A DNA stretch of 64,000 nucleotides, from positions 8,992,501-9,056,500 of the forward strand of contig OY540819.1 in NCBI GenBank assembly GCA_961205875.1. The letters run 5' to 3'. Positions 37,401 to 43,740 of the stretch are shown one piece after another. The position numbers and the translations under genes are program-made. The notes under the pieces are model-generated. The model saw only the letters and a program-made list of their open reading frames with translations, searched no databases and was not told where the DNA came from. This DNA comes from Sialis fuliginosa. Its lineage: Eukaryota > Arthropoda > Insecta > Megaloptera > Sialidae. The stretch's first letter is position 1. Every line of letters begins with the position of its first letter.

Positions 37401-38403
37401 TACTAGTAAGTGTTCATCACTGGAGAAAAAACATATACAAAATAAAAGAATATAATTTAAAAAAACTTGTTATATTTGCGGATTTTGATGATTAAGTTTG
37501 ATTTAATAAAGAGTTTTTTTTTATTAGGAACATGAGTTCATGAGAATTACCAGTAGCCCAGGCCCGGATTTAGAAATTTGCCGCCCCTAGGCAGTTGCGA
37601 AAATTGCCCCCCCCCCCCACTCGAAACTAAAAGTTTAAGTCATAGATGTCAAAATATAAAACTCAGAATTTTTTTTTTTGGTTGCGTCAGTTTCAAATTT
37701 TATAAATTTTTATAAAGTTACATTAAGAAACATAAAAACTGACGACCTTTTTTTGTCATGCTTGAGTTACATGTATAGAGAAATTATTGCTTATGGGTTG
37801 AAATTTTTACGTCTCGATTTTCGGATGACAAACTCATCGATAATGGAATCAAAATCAAATTCAATTCCCACGAATATAACAAGTTTTCAAAGTTTTCACC
37901 AAAATTTGCCGCCCTAGGCAGCTGCCTACTCTGCCTGCATGGTAAATCCGGGCCAGCCAGTAGCCCATCAATTCCAAAAAACAACAGACTTTGCTCTTAA
38001 AGCGTTCAAGACTGGTGCCAGTACCTTATGATTTGAAGGGTCTCAAAATGATGAAATTTCTAATATTAGTATTTTCTTTATTTCCAGGTTGTTCGGTAGC
38101 TCGGGCGCATGTTCGGCGTGCGGGCAGATGATTCCCGCAAGCGAGTTCGTGATGCGGACGCCCCCACCGCTACCTCCACCACCTGGAGGCGCTGTGCATG
38201 GCGGTCACCACGTGTTCCACCTCAAGTGTTTCGCATGCTCCAAATGCGGTGCGCAGCTGGTGTCAGGCGACAGATACTACATGCTCGCCGGTAGTCTTGT
38301 GTGCGAGCAGGATTGGCATAAACTGCTCAAGGGTTCCACGGCCGCCCAGGGCACCACCGTACGCAAAGGCAAGGTCGGCAGGCCCCGGCGAAGTCGCGAC
38401 TAG
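10048..38403 (+). CDS. LMO4: LIM-only transcription cofactor, LMO4-like (spliced, 3 coding exons)
   Basis: Joined exons 10048-10406, 10804-10917 and 38088-38403 give 789 nt, 262 residues plus stop. LIM1 has zinc ligands C102, C105, H123, C126, then C129, C132, C152, D155. LIM2 has C166, C169, H202, C205, then C208, C211, C230, D233. The stretches CAGCGGKI, CLKCSCC and GACSACGQ followed by IPASE match the LMO4 branch rather than LMO1-3 (Beadex type). LMO proteins have no DNA-binding homeodomain; from family knowledge they act in the nucleus as adaptors that bind LDB/Chip and modulate LIM-homeodomain complexes. Here the protein is longer than vertebrate LMO4 (about 165 residues) because of a Gly/His-rich N-terminus of about 100 residues, an insertion in LIM2 and a basic tail. 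The ATG at 10048 is the first in-frame start after an in-frame TGA at 9955. The symbol is by homology; the Drosophila relative would be the LMO4-like gene, not Beadex. Confidence 0.93.
10407..10803 (+). other. LMO4-like intron 1 (397 bp, phase 2)
   Basis: GTAAGA donor and TTTTTATCGTAG acceptor. The intron is AT-rich with several in-frame stops, and no repeat was recognised in it. Confidence 0.88.
10804..10917 (+). CDS. LMO4: LMO4-like coding exon 2 (second zinc module of LIM1)
   Basis: The acceptor AG at 10802-10803 and the donor GTTAGT at 10918 bracket 114 nt encoding residues 120-158 (YWHNSCLKCSCC through CKADYMR). It supplies H123, C126 and the complete second zinc site C129/C132/C152/D155. 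Both borders are phase 2 (AG|G Arg codons) and the length is a multiple of three, so skipping it would keep the frame but destroy LIM1. It was recognised by matching LIM spacing and by its in-frame joins on both sides. Confidence 0.92.
11730..11960. repeat. Dispersed repeat, family C fragment
   Basis: Shares blocks with 26784-27472 and 51336-51770: a TTTCCGTTTCAG block, a CAAGACAAACAC block, an AATTTTAATGAAACTTGG block and a GATGATCCCATTT block. This copy is diverged and lacks the family's start. Confidence 0.55.
13746..13824. repeat. Perfect 23-bp inverted repeat (hairpin)
   Basis: 13746-13768 is exactly complementary to 13802-13824; the core is GATCTTGGCTTCTGGGTGTA. The arms flank a 33-nt GC-richer loop. 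Probably a short foldback element or part of a repeat; the flank (ATCACC..GGAAGCC) has a weak relative near 19823. Confidence 0.75.
13980..14250. promoter_or_regulatory. GC-rich intronic island, enhancer candidate
   Basis: Contains CACGCGGCCGCCCGTC and TTACCGCCGCCGCGGCGCTC, plus two CAATCA-type motifs, in an otherwise AT-rich intron. No repeat copy elsewhere in the window and no open frame with a recognisable domain. Confidence 0.4.
14295..14565. mobile_element. hAT-type MITE with perfect 8-bp target duplication
   Basis: The termini TAGGGTGACCAG and CTGGTCACCCTA are flanked on both sides by CTTGTTAG (14287-14294 and 14566-14573). An 8-bp duplication and this TIR type indicate hAT transposition. 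271 bp, non-coding. The intact duplication suggests a fairly young insertion. Confidence 0.9.
14600..16600. other. Intronic AT-rich DNA, no feature recognised
   Basis: A modestly GC-richer patch at 15720-15980 has no motif or domain that I can name. The rest is AT-rich without repeats that I could pair. Confidence 0.45.
16661..16790 (+). repeat. Dispersed repeat, family D
   Basis: Shares CCTTGGGCCTTCTGATTAGG, a TTTAGGGAGTTGTG block and ATTTTGACACCTCATATAG with 56090-56215 in the same orientation, and with 17240-17390 inverted. No termini could be defined. Confidence 0.55.
17240..17390 (-). repeat. Dispersed repeat, family D (inverted copy)
   Basis: The reverse complement of CGGAACACCCTCAACCAAGAG matches the GGTTGAGGGTGTTCCGGAG block at 56113. 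It lies about 0.5 kb from another copy in opposite orientation. Confidence 0.5.
17740..17930. promoter_or_regulatory. GC-rich intronic island with Runt-type site
   Basis: Dense GC (CCACCGCCCCCGTGTG, GAGGGCGGCGGGACGAGG) and CTGTGCGGTTTCC, a good match to Runt/RUNX sites (TGYGGTTT). Enhancer candidate in intron 2. Confidence 0.35.
18608..18967. mobile_element. Long-inverted-repeat MITE, family E copy 1
   Basis: Starts TCACGTTCACGACTGACC. The arms (CAACGAGCTTTGATTGG / CCAATCAAAGTTCGTTG; GAAGTGAGAAAGAAGTAACC / mirror) extend about 150 bp each side of a short centre. The right terminus is degraded after GGTCACAC. A better-preserved copy is at 45399-45765. Confidence 0.8.
19184..19748. mobile_element. 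Candidate nonautonomous element with GTCAGTAAAAGTCAG repeats
   Basis: The ends GGGTCAAAAC and GTTTCGACCC are short imperfect inverted repeats. Subterminal direct repeats of GTCAGTAAAAGTCAG occur at both sides. No transposase. The boundaries are provisional. Confidence 0.5.
19930..20270. promoter_or_regulatory. GC-richer intronic island, enhancer candidate
   Basis: Non-repetitive, with homeodomain-like cores CCAATTA, GGTAATTGAG and TTTATTAATGC plus CTTTATGATCATTC. The open frames here lack any recognisable domain on either strand, so a regulatory reading is preferred. Confidence 0.4.
20271..22370. other. Intronic AT-rich DNA, no feature recognised
   Basis: A short block near 20520 (GGTGTGTTAAAAAAATCGAT) resembles the tip of the foldback element at 42435-43063. 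Otherwise nothing could be supported. Confidence 0.4.
22370..22580. promoter_or_regulatory. GC-richer intronic island
   Basis: GCGCACGTCATG, GTGAGATCACGTGGCG and CTAACACGTGGGAATCG include two CACGTG E-boxes about 90 bp apart. Candidate enhancer. Confidence 0.35.
22687..23172. mobile_element. MITE, family B copy 2 (internally duplicated)
   Basis: The left end TAGAGGAACTCACGATG and right end GACGTGAATTCCGGTACACT match 4211-4550, though part of the left terminus is missing. The interior contains a 167-bp tandem duplication absent from the other copy. Confidence 0.78.
22808..23141. repeat. 167-bp tandem duplication inside MITE family B
   Basis: AACGAAATTATAGCTATA begins at 22808 and again at 22975, and the units stay alignable through ATTTAAAATATAA with few differences. 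Confidence 0.85.
24180..24335. promoter_or_regulatory. GC-richer intronic island
   Basis: GTAGGCCGGGTGGACCCC, TTTAATTAAATTATAAAC and ACAACCACCTGTGCTC (E-box CACCTG) form a compact unique block between AT-rich sequences. Enhancer candidate. Confidence 0.35.
24587..25091. mobile_element. MITE with GGCGGCTATTACACTATC termini
   Basis: The left end GGCGGCTATTACACTATCAA and its reverse complement at the right end form roughly 28-bp inverted repeats. TTTA flanks both ends (24583-24586, 25092-25095). An additional palindrome, GTCAAAGATCTTTGAC, lies inside. 505 bp, non-coding. The TTTA (or TTA) target suggests PIF/Harbinger-like, uncertain. Confidence 0.85.
25100..26250. other. Intronic AT-rich DNA, no feature recognised
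   Basis: No inverted repeats, coding signal or GC island that I can support. Confidence 0.45.
26285..26540. promoter_or_regulatory. GC-rich intronic island with POU octamer, strongest enhancer candidate
   Basis: Holds a perfect octamer ATGCAAAT (26374-26381), an AP-1-like TGAGTCAG near 26315 and TTAATGGCG (26393-26401). It is embedded in GC-rich unique sequence (CGCCGTCGCCGCTGTACC, GTAGCGGCGCTGAAGGG). No repeats; no coding potential recognised. Confidence 0.5.
26916..26951. repeat. CTGT/CCGT microsatellite
   Basis: CTGTCTGTCTGTCCGTCCGT continues for about nine tetranucleotide units inside the family C repeat. Confidence 0.9.
27147..27226. repeat. 20-bp minisatellite, four units
   Basis: Four consecutive units close to TAAATGTCATTTTGACGTTT. 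The family C copy at 51.7 kb has only one unit, so the array expanded in this copy. Confidence 0.85.
27715..28000. promoter_or_regulatory. GC-richer intronic island, enhancer candidate
   Basis: CTTATCAATTAGTT (GATA-type plus homeodomain-type cores), CATCGCGGCGTATCGCTCGC and CCACTAATTGGCAGC lie in unique sequence. Open frames of 60-77 codons overlap here in two frames, but show no domain and no consistent frame preference. Confidence 0.4.
28055..28410. repeat. Dispersed repeat, family F copy 1
   Basis: Matches 32737-33113 almost base for base over about 350 bp, from CTTTCTTATAC through AATGGTCAAGTTAAAAA. Near its start it has a TATGTATATGAAATATACAT palindrome. Non-coding. Confidence 0.88.
28474..28955. 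mobile_element. Candidate foldback element with internal 60-bp tandem duplication
   Basis: AATATCTGCC..GAGACTTTCTTATACGTA on the left is mirrored by TACGTATAAGAAAGTCCC..GGCAGATATT on the right. The left arm is duplicated (TGCCAT at 28481 and 28541). AT-rich interior. Confidence 0.65.
29878..31037 (-). pseudogene. Tc1-family transposase, DD34E type, inactivated
   Basis: Reads from ATG at 31037: paired-like helix-turn-helix (residues 1-110, LSAEQRQKIKILHEQGMS, GRRKIITERE), then the DDE core with WSDESNF (first Asp), GGGSIMIWDC and NAPCH. The second catalytic Asp is Tyr (HQYNAPCH, near 30165). One base is missing near 30086, breaking the frame just before the catalytic Glu; with that base counted, 34 residues separate the second and third catalytic positions. 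A 114-bp insert (30447-30560) with GT..AG borders interrupts the frame after SNFEV. Without the insert and with the lost base counted, the length is 348 residues, normal for Tc1. The end is at the stop at 29878. Confidence 0.93.
30447..30560 (-). other. Putative intron in the Tc1-like transposase
   Basis: On the - strand, GAG|GTATTG begins and TTTGCATAG|GTATTT ends a 114-bp AT-rich segment with in-frame stops. Excising it rejoins NFEV to FVTPGVTYVRRR without loss or gain, as in intact Tc1 transposases. Confidence 0.65.
31607..32100. mobile_element. TA-flanked MITE, family G copy 1
   Basis: The ends AGGTACTGGCACCAGTCTTG and ACTGGTGCTAGTACCT are inverted repeats with TA on both sides (31605-31606, 32101-32102). 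494 bp, AT-rich, non-coding. Related copies: 37218-38026, 40843-41130, 48959-49462, 58283-58834, 62333-62814. Confidence 0.88.
32737..33113. repeat. Dispersed repeat, family F copy 2
   Basis: Near-identical to 28055-28410; it has a short extra CTGACTGT and a few substitutions. It is followed by a (TATC)-rich microsatellite at 33112-33145. Confidence 0.88.
33474..33844. mobile_element. hAT-like nonautonomous element
   Basis: The termini CAGGGCTTCGAACCG and CGGTTCGAAGCCCTG are perfect 15-bp inverted repeats 371 bp apart. The interior is rich in CGGTTTTCGTTCCGG repeats on both flanks. No clear 8-bp target duplication, so the hAT assignment rests on the TIR type. Confidence 0.75.
33846..37200. 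other. Intronic DNA, no feature recognised
   Basis: Mostly AT-rich. A C-run at 34589-34600 and three TTAGG units at 36357-36370 were noted, but neither is a feature. The open frames here show no domain. Confidence 0.4.
37218..38026. mobile_element. Family G MITE copy 2, interrupted by a hAT insertion
   Basis: The left part matches the interior of the 48959-49462 copy (ATTACTGGATATTAATCTAT onward) but lacks the first ~70 bp. The right end CAAGACTGGTGCCAGTACCT is intact with TA after it. It ends 61 bp before exon 3. Confidence 0.82.
37559..37957. mobile_element. hAT-type MITE nested in family G copy
   Basis: The ends CAGGCCCGGATTTAG and TAAATCCGGGCCAG are inverted. CAGTAGCC is duplicated at 37551-37558 and 37958-37965, and the other family G copies show the empty site. 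Subterminal GCCGCCCCTAGGCAG is mirrored by GCCGCCCTAGGCAGC. 399 bp. Confidence 0.9.
38088..38403 (+). CDS. LMO4: LMO4-like coding exon 3 (LIM2 and C-terminal tail, stop)
   Basis: The acceptor TTTCCAG ends at 38087. The exon reads LFGSSGACSACGQMIPASE, then a Pro/Gly/His insertion (residues 182-199), then the H-C-C-C and C-x2-D ligands of LIM2. It ends with a basic tail containing KVGRPRRSRD and a TAG at 38401. The spacer between C169 and H202 is 32 residues; about 18 is usual in LMO4. A possible donor (CAG|GTCAGT) lies 27 nt after the stop. Confidence 0.93.
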
Positions 38404-38471
38404 GCTGCGGGTATCGGTGATGTGCTACAGGTCAGTTGAATATAATAAAATAAATATTTTATAGTTAACTA
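38404..38471 (+). other. LMO4: LMO4-like 3' UTR start with competing splice donor and poly(A) signals
   Basis: After the TAG, CAG|GTCAGT at 38428-38436 is a strong donor-like site. Two overlapping AATAAA hexamers lie at 38444-38449 and 38449-38454. Either the mRNA ends near 38470 with a very short 3' UTR, or a 3' UTR intron begins at 38431. A junction 27 nt after the stop is usually too close to trigger decay. A TA-flanked transposon begins at 38472. Confidence 0.5.
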
Positions 38472-39592
38472 CACTGCAAATAGCAAGTGTGTTGTTTTGA
38501 CACACCTAAGTGTGTCGTTTTCATGTAGTCATATTTAATCCCTTTTTTGGTGTGTTCTTTTATAAACACACTTTAAGGTGTGTAGTTTTAACACGTTTTT
38601 TGAACACGCTTTGTAGTGTGTTAGTGAATTAACACACTACAAAGCGTGTTACTGTAATAAATCTGTAAACCACATTTTATTAAGAAATTATTATTGAACA
38701 AATATAAATACAATGATTTTAAATAATATACACTACATAATAATTTTTTTCTTCTTCGATTAATCAGCCACATAAAGCATATCTAAATTCATTGTAACAA
38801 TTTTATCCTCTGGCACGATATTATCACTTTTAGTTGATGATATCAAAACAATATGGACATCACTTTTATCCGAAATTTCATCTACAATTCCACATCACAT
38901 CTTTTATTATTTCTATCCGGGTCTTCTTTTAATAAAATAATTAATTTTCCCTGTAGCATCATCTTCAGAATGCTGTCAGTTGTAGTTGCGTTTATTAATC
39001 CTTGACGTATCAATTCTACACCCGATATATCTTTTTGTGGTGAATATTTAATGCACTTACACATTTCACCTATCAGACAATAAACTTTCTTTTCTATATT
39101 AATTTAATATACAAATATCAAGCTCAATTCACTCAAAATGACGAAAGATTATGACGCGACATGATGAATGTCAAATCGTTCTATACTCTATATGGCAAAA
39201 GAGTGAGAGCGAATATGGTATCATGACTATAGAGAGAGAAAGATCGAATGTATATAGGCTATATTCACCTATATTATATTCTAACACACCAACAAGTGTG
39301 TTTATTTTCAAAGTGTGTAGTTCTCCAAAAAGTGTGTTAGTAGATATTAAACGTGTCATTTCAACACACTTAAGTGTGTAAATAATATTTTTGATTATGA
39401 TTTACAAATTATTTTTTACACACCAGAAAGTGTGTTACTCTTTTAACACGGATAAGCGTGTCAATTGTAAAGATCAAACGTGTAAATTAACACACTTAAT
39501 CTTGACTACACACTTATGTGTGTCAAATAACACACTCATGTGTGTTTTGTAACACATTTTAATGTGTTTTTAACAAACTAGCATTTGCAGTG
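38472..39592. mobile_element. TA-flanked element with TGTGT-rich subterminal arrays
   Basis: The ends CACTGCAAATAGC and GCATTTGCAGTG are inverted, with TA on both sides (38470-38471, 39593-39594). About 180 bp at the left and 330 bp at the right are packed with ACACACTT/AAGTGTGT palindromic units, resembling multiple transposase-binding sites. The centre carries a decayed coding fragment. The element begins 68 bp after the LMO4-like stop. Confidence 0.8.
38763..39090 (-). pseudogene. Unidentified decayed coding fragment inside a TIR element
   Basis: On the - strand a coherent frame reads CLIGEMCKCIKYSPQK and continues to DPDRNNKRCDV near 38895. A one-base shift then gives GIVDEISDKSDVHIVLISS and a TAA stop at about 38763. 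The composition is protein-like, unlike the flanking arrays. I do not recognise the family; it could be the C-terminus of the element's own protein or captured host sequence. Confidence 0.45.
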
Positions 39593-39672
39593 TACTGTAT
39601 GGCTCCTTGAGGAGGAAGTATTGATTTACTTTATAAGCAAAACTTTGTTTATTACTTACTGTGATTACATCT

Positions 39673-39740
39673 GGGCAGTGACATATTTACCTAAGGGCGT
39701 AGGGGGCGATCGCCCGGGGTGGCCGATCCCAGAGGGACGG
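39673..39740. mobile_element. hAT-type element end (fragment)
   Basis: GGGCAGTGACATATTTACCT followed by GGGGGCGATCGCCCGGGG resembles widespread hAT ends. A GC-rich counterpart at 43184-43250 (GCGCCTCGGGCGGTCGCCC) could be the other end, separated by later insertions. Not proven. Confidence 0.4.
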
Positions 39741-40749
39741 CGTATAAACAAATATTTTGGCACAATAAAATCACGAAAGTCTGTTTATTATTCGTTTAAA
39801 TTTTTTTTGATACTCTGAACGTACGAGTTACATAAATGTGTATAAGTAGGTATTGGGTCCGTATTCTCGAGTTCACTCGACTTTTTTTTCGTTCGACTTA
39901 CTAGTAAGTAACAAATTTATTCCCTAAAATTTCGAACGCAACGAAAATAGCGTATTTTTTAATCTCGATTCGACTTTTCCTTCGTAAAATATCGAATGAA
40001 AATTTTATTTGTTTGTTTATGTTTTAATATACATAAATTTTTTTTTCAAACTGGAGGTTGTAGGGAATTTTATAGCGAACAACTTTTATTTGAAACTCTT
40101 TTAAACAAAAATCAGAAAATCTGAAGAATTTTTTAACTGAACCATGGTTTACTCATGACGCAGACAACCAAAATCAGATCAAACTTGGGATATTATTGTA
40201 GGTAAACCAATTTTGTAATCTAGATAGCTTAGGAACGAAAAAACAATATTTAAAATAGAGAAGCTAATACAACCCGATAGCCAATTGCTAAGAAAAAAAG
40301 TTGTTAACTGATTATTTTTATTACGATGCCGACTATCTATAACAAAGCTTGATAATTATGTAAAGCACTAAAGAACAGTTATTGTATATATATCCTTTAT
40401 ATAGGTTTATTTATTACATATATTATCTGTTACTAATAAAACTATGAAATTGTATATATACTTATTGTTAGTTTTTAATTAAATCTTTAATAAAAATAAA
40501 CTTCTTCAATTAAATTATAATTTATTATTACTTATTACACGCCTGTATAATGCATCTCATTGTTACCATTCAGTAATAATAAGTTATCTAATCTTTCAAC
40601 GAGAAAATATGTATTTCTACCATCTGTATTTATAAAAAAAAACATTTGGAATGAATACCGCGATAGTAAATTTTTCAACACTGTTAATAAAATATATGGC
40701 AATATAATGCGTATATTTAAGTTCGTTTGATGTATCCCCATACACTAGA

Positions 40750-41130
40750 CCAGGGGTCACCAAACTTTTCGAGAAACGGGCCGGATCGAATTTTTTTTAA
40801 ACATAGGGGGTCGGACGAAAAATATTCTTGTTGGAATCCTATTAGAACATTTATTGCTAATGATTACAAAATGATAAGTACTACGACACAAAAGATATAA
40901 AAGAAAGAATCGTCAAATTTGAAACAATGTAAAGCAATTGCTATGATAATATAATAATTAATAAATAAATTATACTAATAATTAGTTTAAATGTCCACCG
41001 TTTTGACACCTATTGGCTATCAAATCATACTTTAAGACAGTTAAATGTATATAGATTAATATTCAGAAATGGTAGTAGTCAAATATATATCAACAAATAA
41101 TAATTCAATTAAGATAGGAATTTTTGTTTA
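40750..41130. mobile_element. hAT-type end joined to a family G fragment
   Basis: CCAGGGGTCACCAAACTTTTCG and ACGGGCCGGATCG at 40751-40790 are a hAT-like terminus. From about 40843 the sequence matches family G (ATGATAAGTACTACGACACA) until about 41130, with both family G ends missing. Confidence 0.6.
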
Positions 41131-42047
41131 AGTACCACTGTTTATATGTTTTTGGTTAGTTTTTTTTACACTGTAGTATCAGACACGGCATTTACCACAA
41201 ACAAATGGTTATAGACAAAAATAGCAAGATCAAAGGAATCGTCGAAACAAAGTTCTATAGAATCTAAGCAAAACGACGACGCGAGACCACATGAAATATG
41301 TGCCGAAAGTCGAAATAAATTATATTATAAAACGAGTATCACGAGCAATATTTCATGTATAAACGTTTATATGGGGGGAGGGGGTTGTTATACTTTTAAT
41401 TTATTACCTACATCAAAGAGTTCGCAAATAGTTTGTTACTGAAATTTATTTACAGAATCTCAAATATGTGGTTGAAATCATGAGAATATCATTTAAAATT
41501 GAATATAATATAAAGACGGTGTTTTTTTTTTATAAGAGTGAAGTTTGTTATACAATTAAATATAAATTATTTATATTTATTATGTGTCGTGTTTGGGTTA
41601 TTATAATCATTATTTTTTATTTATTGAATATTAATGAAGCTGAACTTTTATCTAATTTATGATAATATGGAGTCATTCAGTTGCCAAAAGTACATTTTTT
41701 GTAGATTATAAATGTTGTTATTATAAACCTTTTTATAAAAAGAATTTTTAATATTTAAAAAATATATATATACCTATAGTTTTTGGCAACTTAAATCTTT
41801 CGTTTTTAAAAATTCATAAACATTAAATTGCTTTTTAGCACAGTTATTATTCTAAAATGGTTGTACAGCGATACAAAAAAATTAAAATGAAGATCTACAA
41901 AAACCATTCATTAGATTTGATCAAGAAAATGTATCATGACCCGTAGAGATTATCAAAATAGATATTTTTTTGTATTTGGACGAGATTTATTTTCCCGCAC
42001 TCTCTCACACTAAAAAAATGTTCAAAAATCACCGAAAATGTCAATTA

Positions 42048-42415
42048 AAATTGATAAATTAACAAATAAATTGAATAGTTAATATCTCAGCTTGGCGCAA
42101 TCGTACAGACTCCAACTTTTTTTTAATATAGCTTACATCATTTACTTTAAGACTATCAAATTCCCTAAGACCATCGAGACCTCCTTCCCCTATTATTATT
42201 AACAAATTGAAATTAATAAATTAACAAATAAGTTTAATTGTTAATATCTCAGCTTGGCGCGATTCTACAGACTTCAACTTTTTTTTAATATAGCTTACAC
42301 TATAAACTTTAAGATTAACAAATACTCTAAGACCGTCGAGACCTCCTTCCCTTATTATTAACAAATTGAAATTGATAAATTAACAAATAAGTTGAATAGT
42401 TAGTATCTTTAAAAA
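42048..42415. repeat. Satellite-like tandem repeat, ~160-bp period (locus 1)
   Basis: AAATTGATAAATTAACAAAT recurs at about 42048, 42210 and 42369. Each unit carries ATATCTCAGCTTGGCGC, then ACTTTTTTTTAATATAGC and a CGAGACCTCCTTCCC block. About 2.3 units. Confidence 0.88.
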
Positions 42416-42434
42416 AAATTAACATTGTTTATTA

Positions 42435-43063
42435 GTGTGTTCCAAAAAAAGTCGATATTTTTTTTTTTTCGATTGCATGTGAAATTCTTGTTATATATGC
42501 TATAAAAAAAATTCTGTAAAAATTTGAGCCCTTAATATCAACTTGAAGAACTCCATCACCGAATTTGAAGATTTACCATTGATTTAACATGGAAAAATGA
42601 TTTTTTAACGTTCATTTCTCCTGCAAACTATGTAGAACATTATTTTTCGGAAAAACCATGACTGATCCTTCTTCAGTATTAAATTCTGTAAAAAAAAGCT
42701 CTTAAGGTCCAGTCTCTAACGTCAACCCTCTCGTTTTTATTTGCGTTAAAAAATACAGATTTTTTGAATTTGTTGACGTTAGAGACTGGACCCTAAGAGC
42801 TTTTTTTTACAGAATTTAATACTGAAGAAGGATCAGTCATGGTTTTTCCGAAAAATAATGTTCTACATAGTTTGCAGGAGAAATGAACGTTAAAAAATCA
42901 TTTTTCCATGTTAAATCAATGGTAAATCTTCAAATTCGGTGATGGAGTTCTTCAAGTTGATATTAAGGGCTCAAATTTTTACAGAATTTTTTTTATAGCA
43001 TATATAACAAGTATTTCACATGCAATCGAAAAAAAAAAATTATCGACTTTTTTTGGAACACCC
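42435..43063. mobile_element. Foldback element with 291-bp inverted arms
   Basis: The left arm 42435-42725 and right arm 42773-43063 are near-perfect reverse complements of equal length, separated by 47 nt. TA lies at both outer borders (42433-42434, 43064-43065). The tips read GTGTGTTCCAAAAAAAGTCG and CGACTTTTTTTGGAACACCC. No coding capacity. Confidence 0.93.
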
Positions 43064-43288
43064 TATTGTTTATATTTAGCAATATTTACGTGCTTAACAT
43101 TAAATACATATTAAAAAAAAAATATTCAAAAATTACAACCTGTACACTGATTTGAACCAGAAAAGTCACTTATACCCTATTCTGCGCCGCCCCATCTGGC
43201 CTGGCGCCTCGGGCGGTCGCCCTGGTTCGCCCTCCTCTAAAGCCGGTGCATAGTTCTTGGAAATGATAAGATAATGATAAATTTAAAA

Positions 43289-43478
43289 GCAACGATCAGG
43301 TTAACTAGAAAATAAAAACAAATAAAGCAGTACTTCACCCAAATAAATAGAGTGACACATTTAATGATAAGATATATATAGTTATAACTTTAGAGGCAAC
43401 GATCGGGTTAACTATAAAATAAAAGCAAATAAAGCAGTACTTCACCCATATAGACAGAGTAACACATTTAGCGAAACA
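43289..43478. repeat. Tandem duplication, 107-bp period
   Basis: GCAACGATCAGGTTAACTA at 43289 and GCAACGATCGGGTTAACTA at 43396 are both followed by GCAGTACTTCACCCA and AACACATTTA or GACACATTTA. Confidence 0.85.
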
Positions 43479-43529
43479 CTTTACACAAACATCCTGTAAA
43501 TATACATACCTACTACAACATGTGCATAT

Positions 43530-43740
43530 AATATGGAGAAATGAGAGCTTTCTGACCGGGACCGGCCGAGCGAACGAACGAAGCACCTCAGGGCGTTGTA
43601 TAAAGAGCGCTTTGATCTGCCTCAAAAGGCAATTAGCTATTGCTAACATTATACCCACCCATCGCAACGTCCACCTCGTTCCCACCCCCCACTCCCCCTC
43701 CCACACACACATTCGCGTGCCCTGCTAAATAATAATTAGC
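43530..43740. promoter_or_regulatory. GC-richer island downstream of the gene
   Basis: GGGACCGGCCGAGCGAACG, GTATAAAGAGCGCTTTG and AAAAGGCAATTAGCTATTGC in unique sequence. Candidate distal regulatory DNA; no open frame with a recognisable domain. Confidence 0.35.

Larger units (their letters stand above)
10918..38087 (+). other. LMO4-like intron 2 (about 27.2 kb, phase 2)
   Basis: Runs from GTTAGT at 10918 to TTTCCAG at 38087, inferred from the LIM1/LIM2 join (Arg158, AG|G). It contains multiple transposon copies listed separately and several GC-richer islands without repeats. No other host exon was recognised. A long intron filled with candidate regulatory islands fits a developmental regulator gene. 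Confidence 0.85.

Noticed and set aside
43335..43712. 125-codon open frame on the - strand
   Set aside because: Overlaps a tandem duplication and a GC island; composition and residues show no domain or gene-like pattern.
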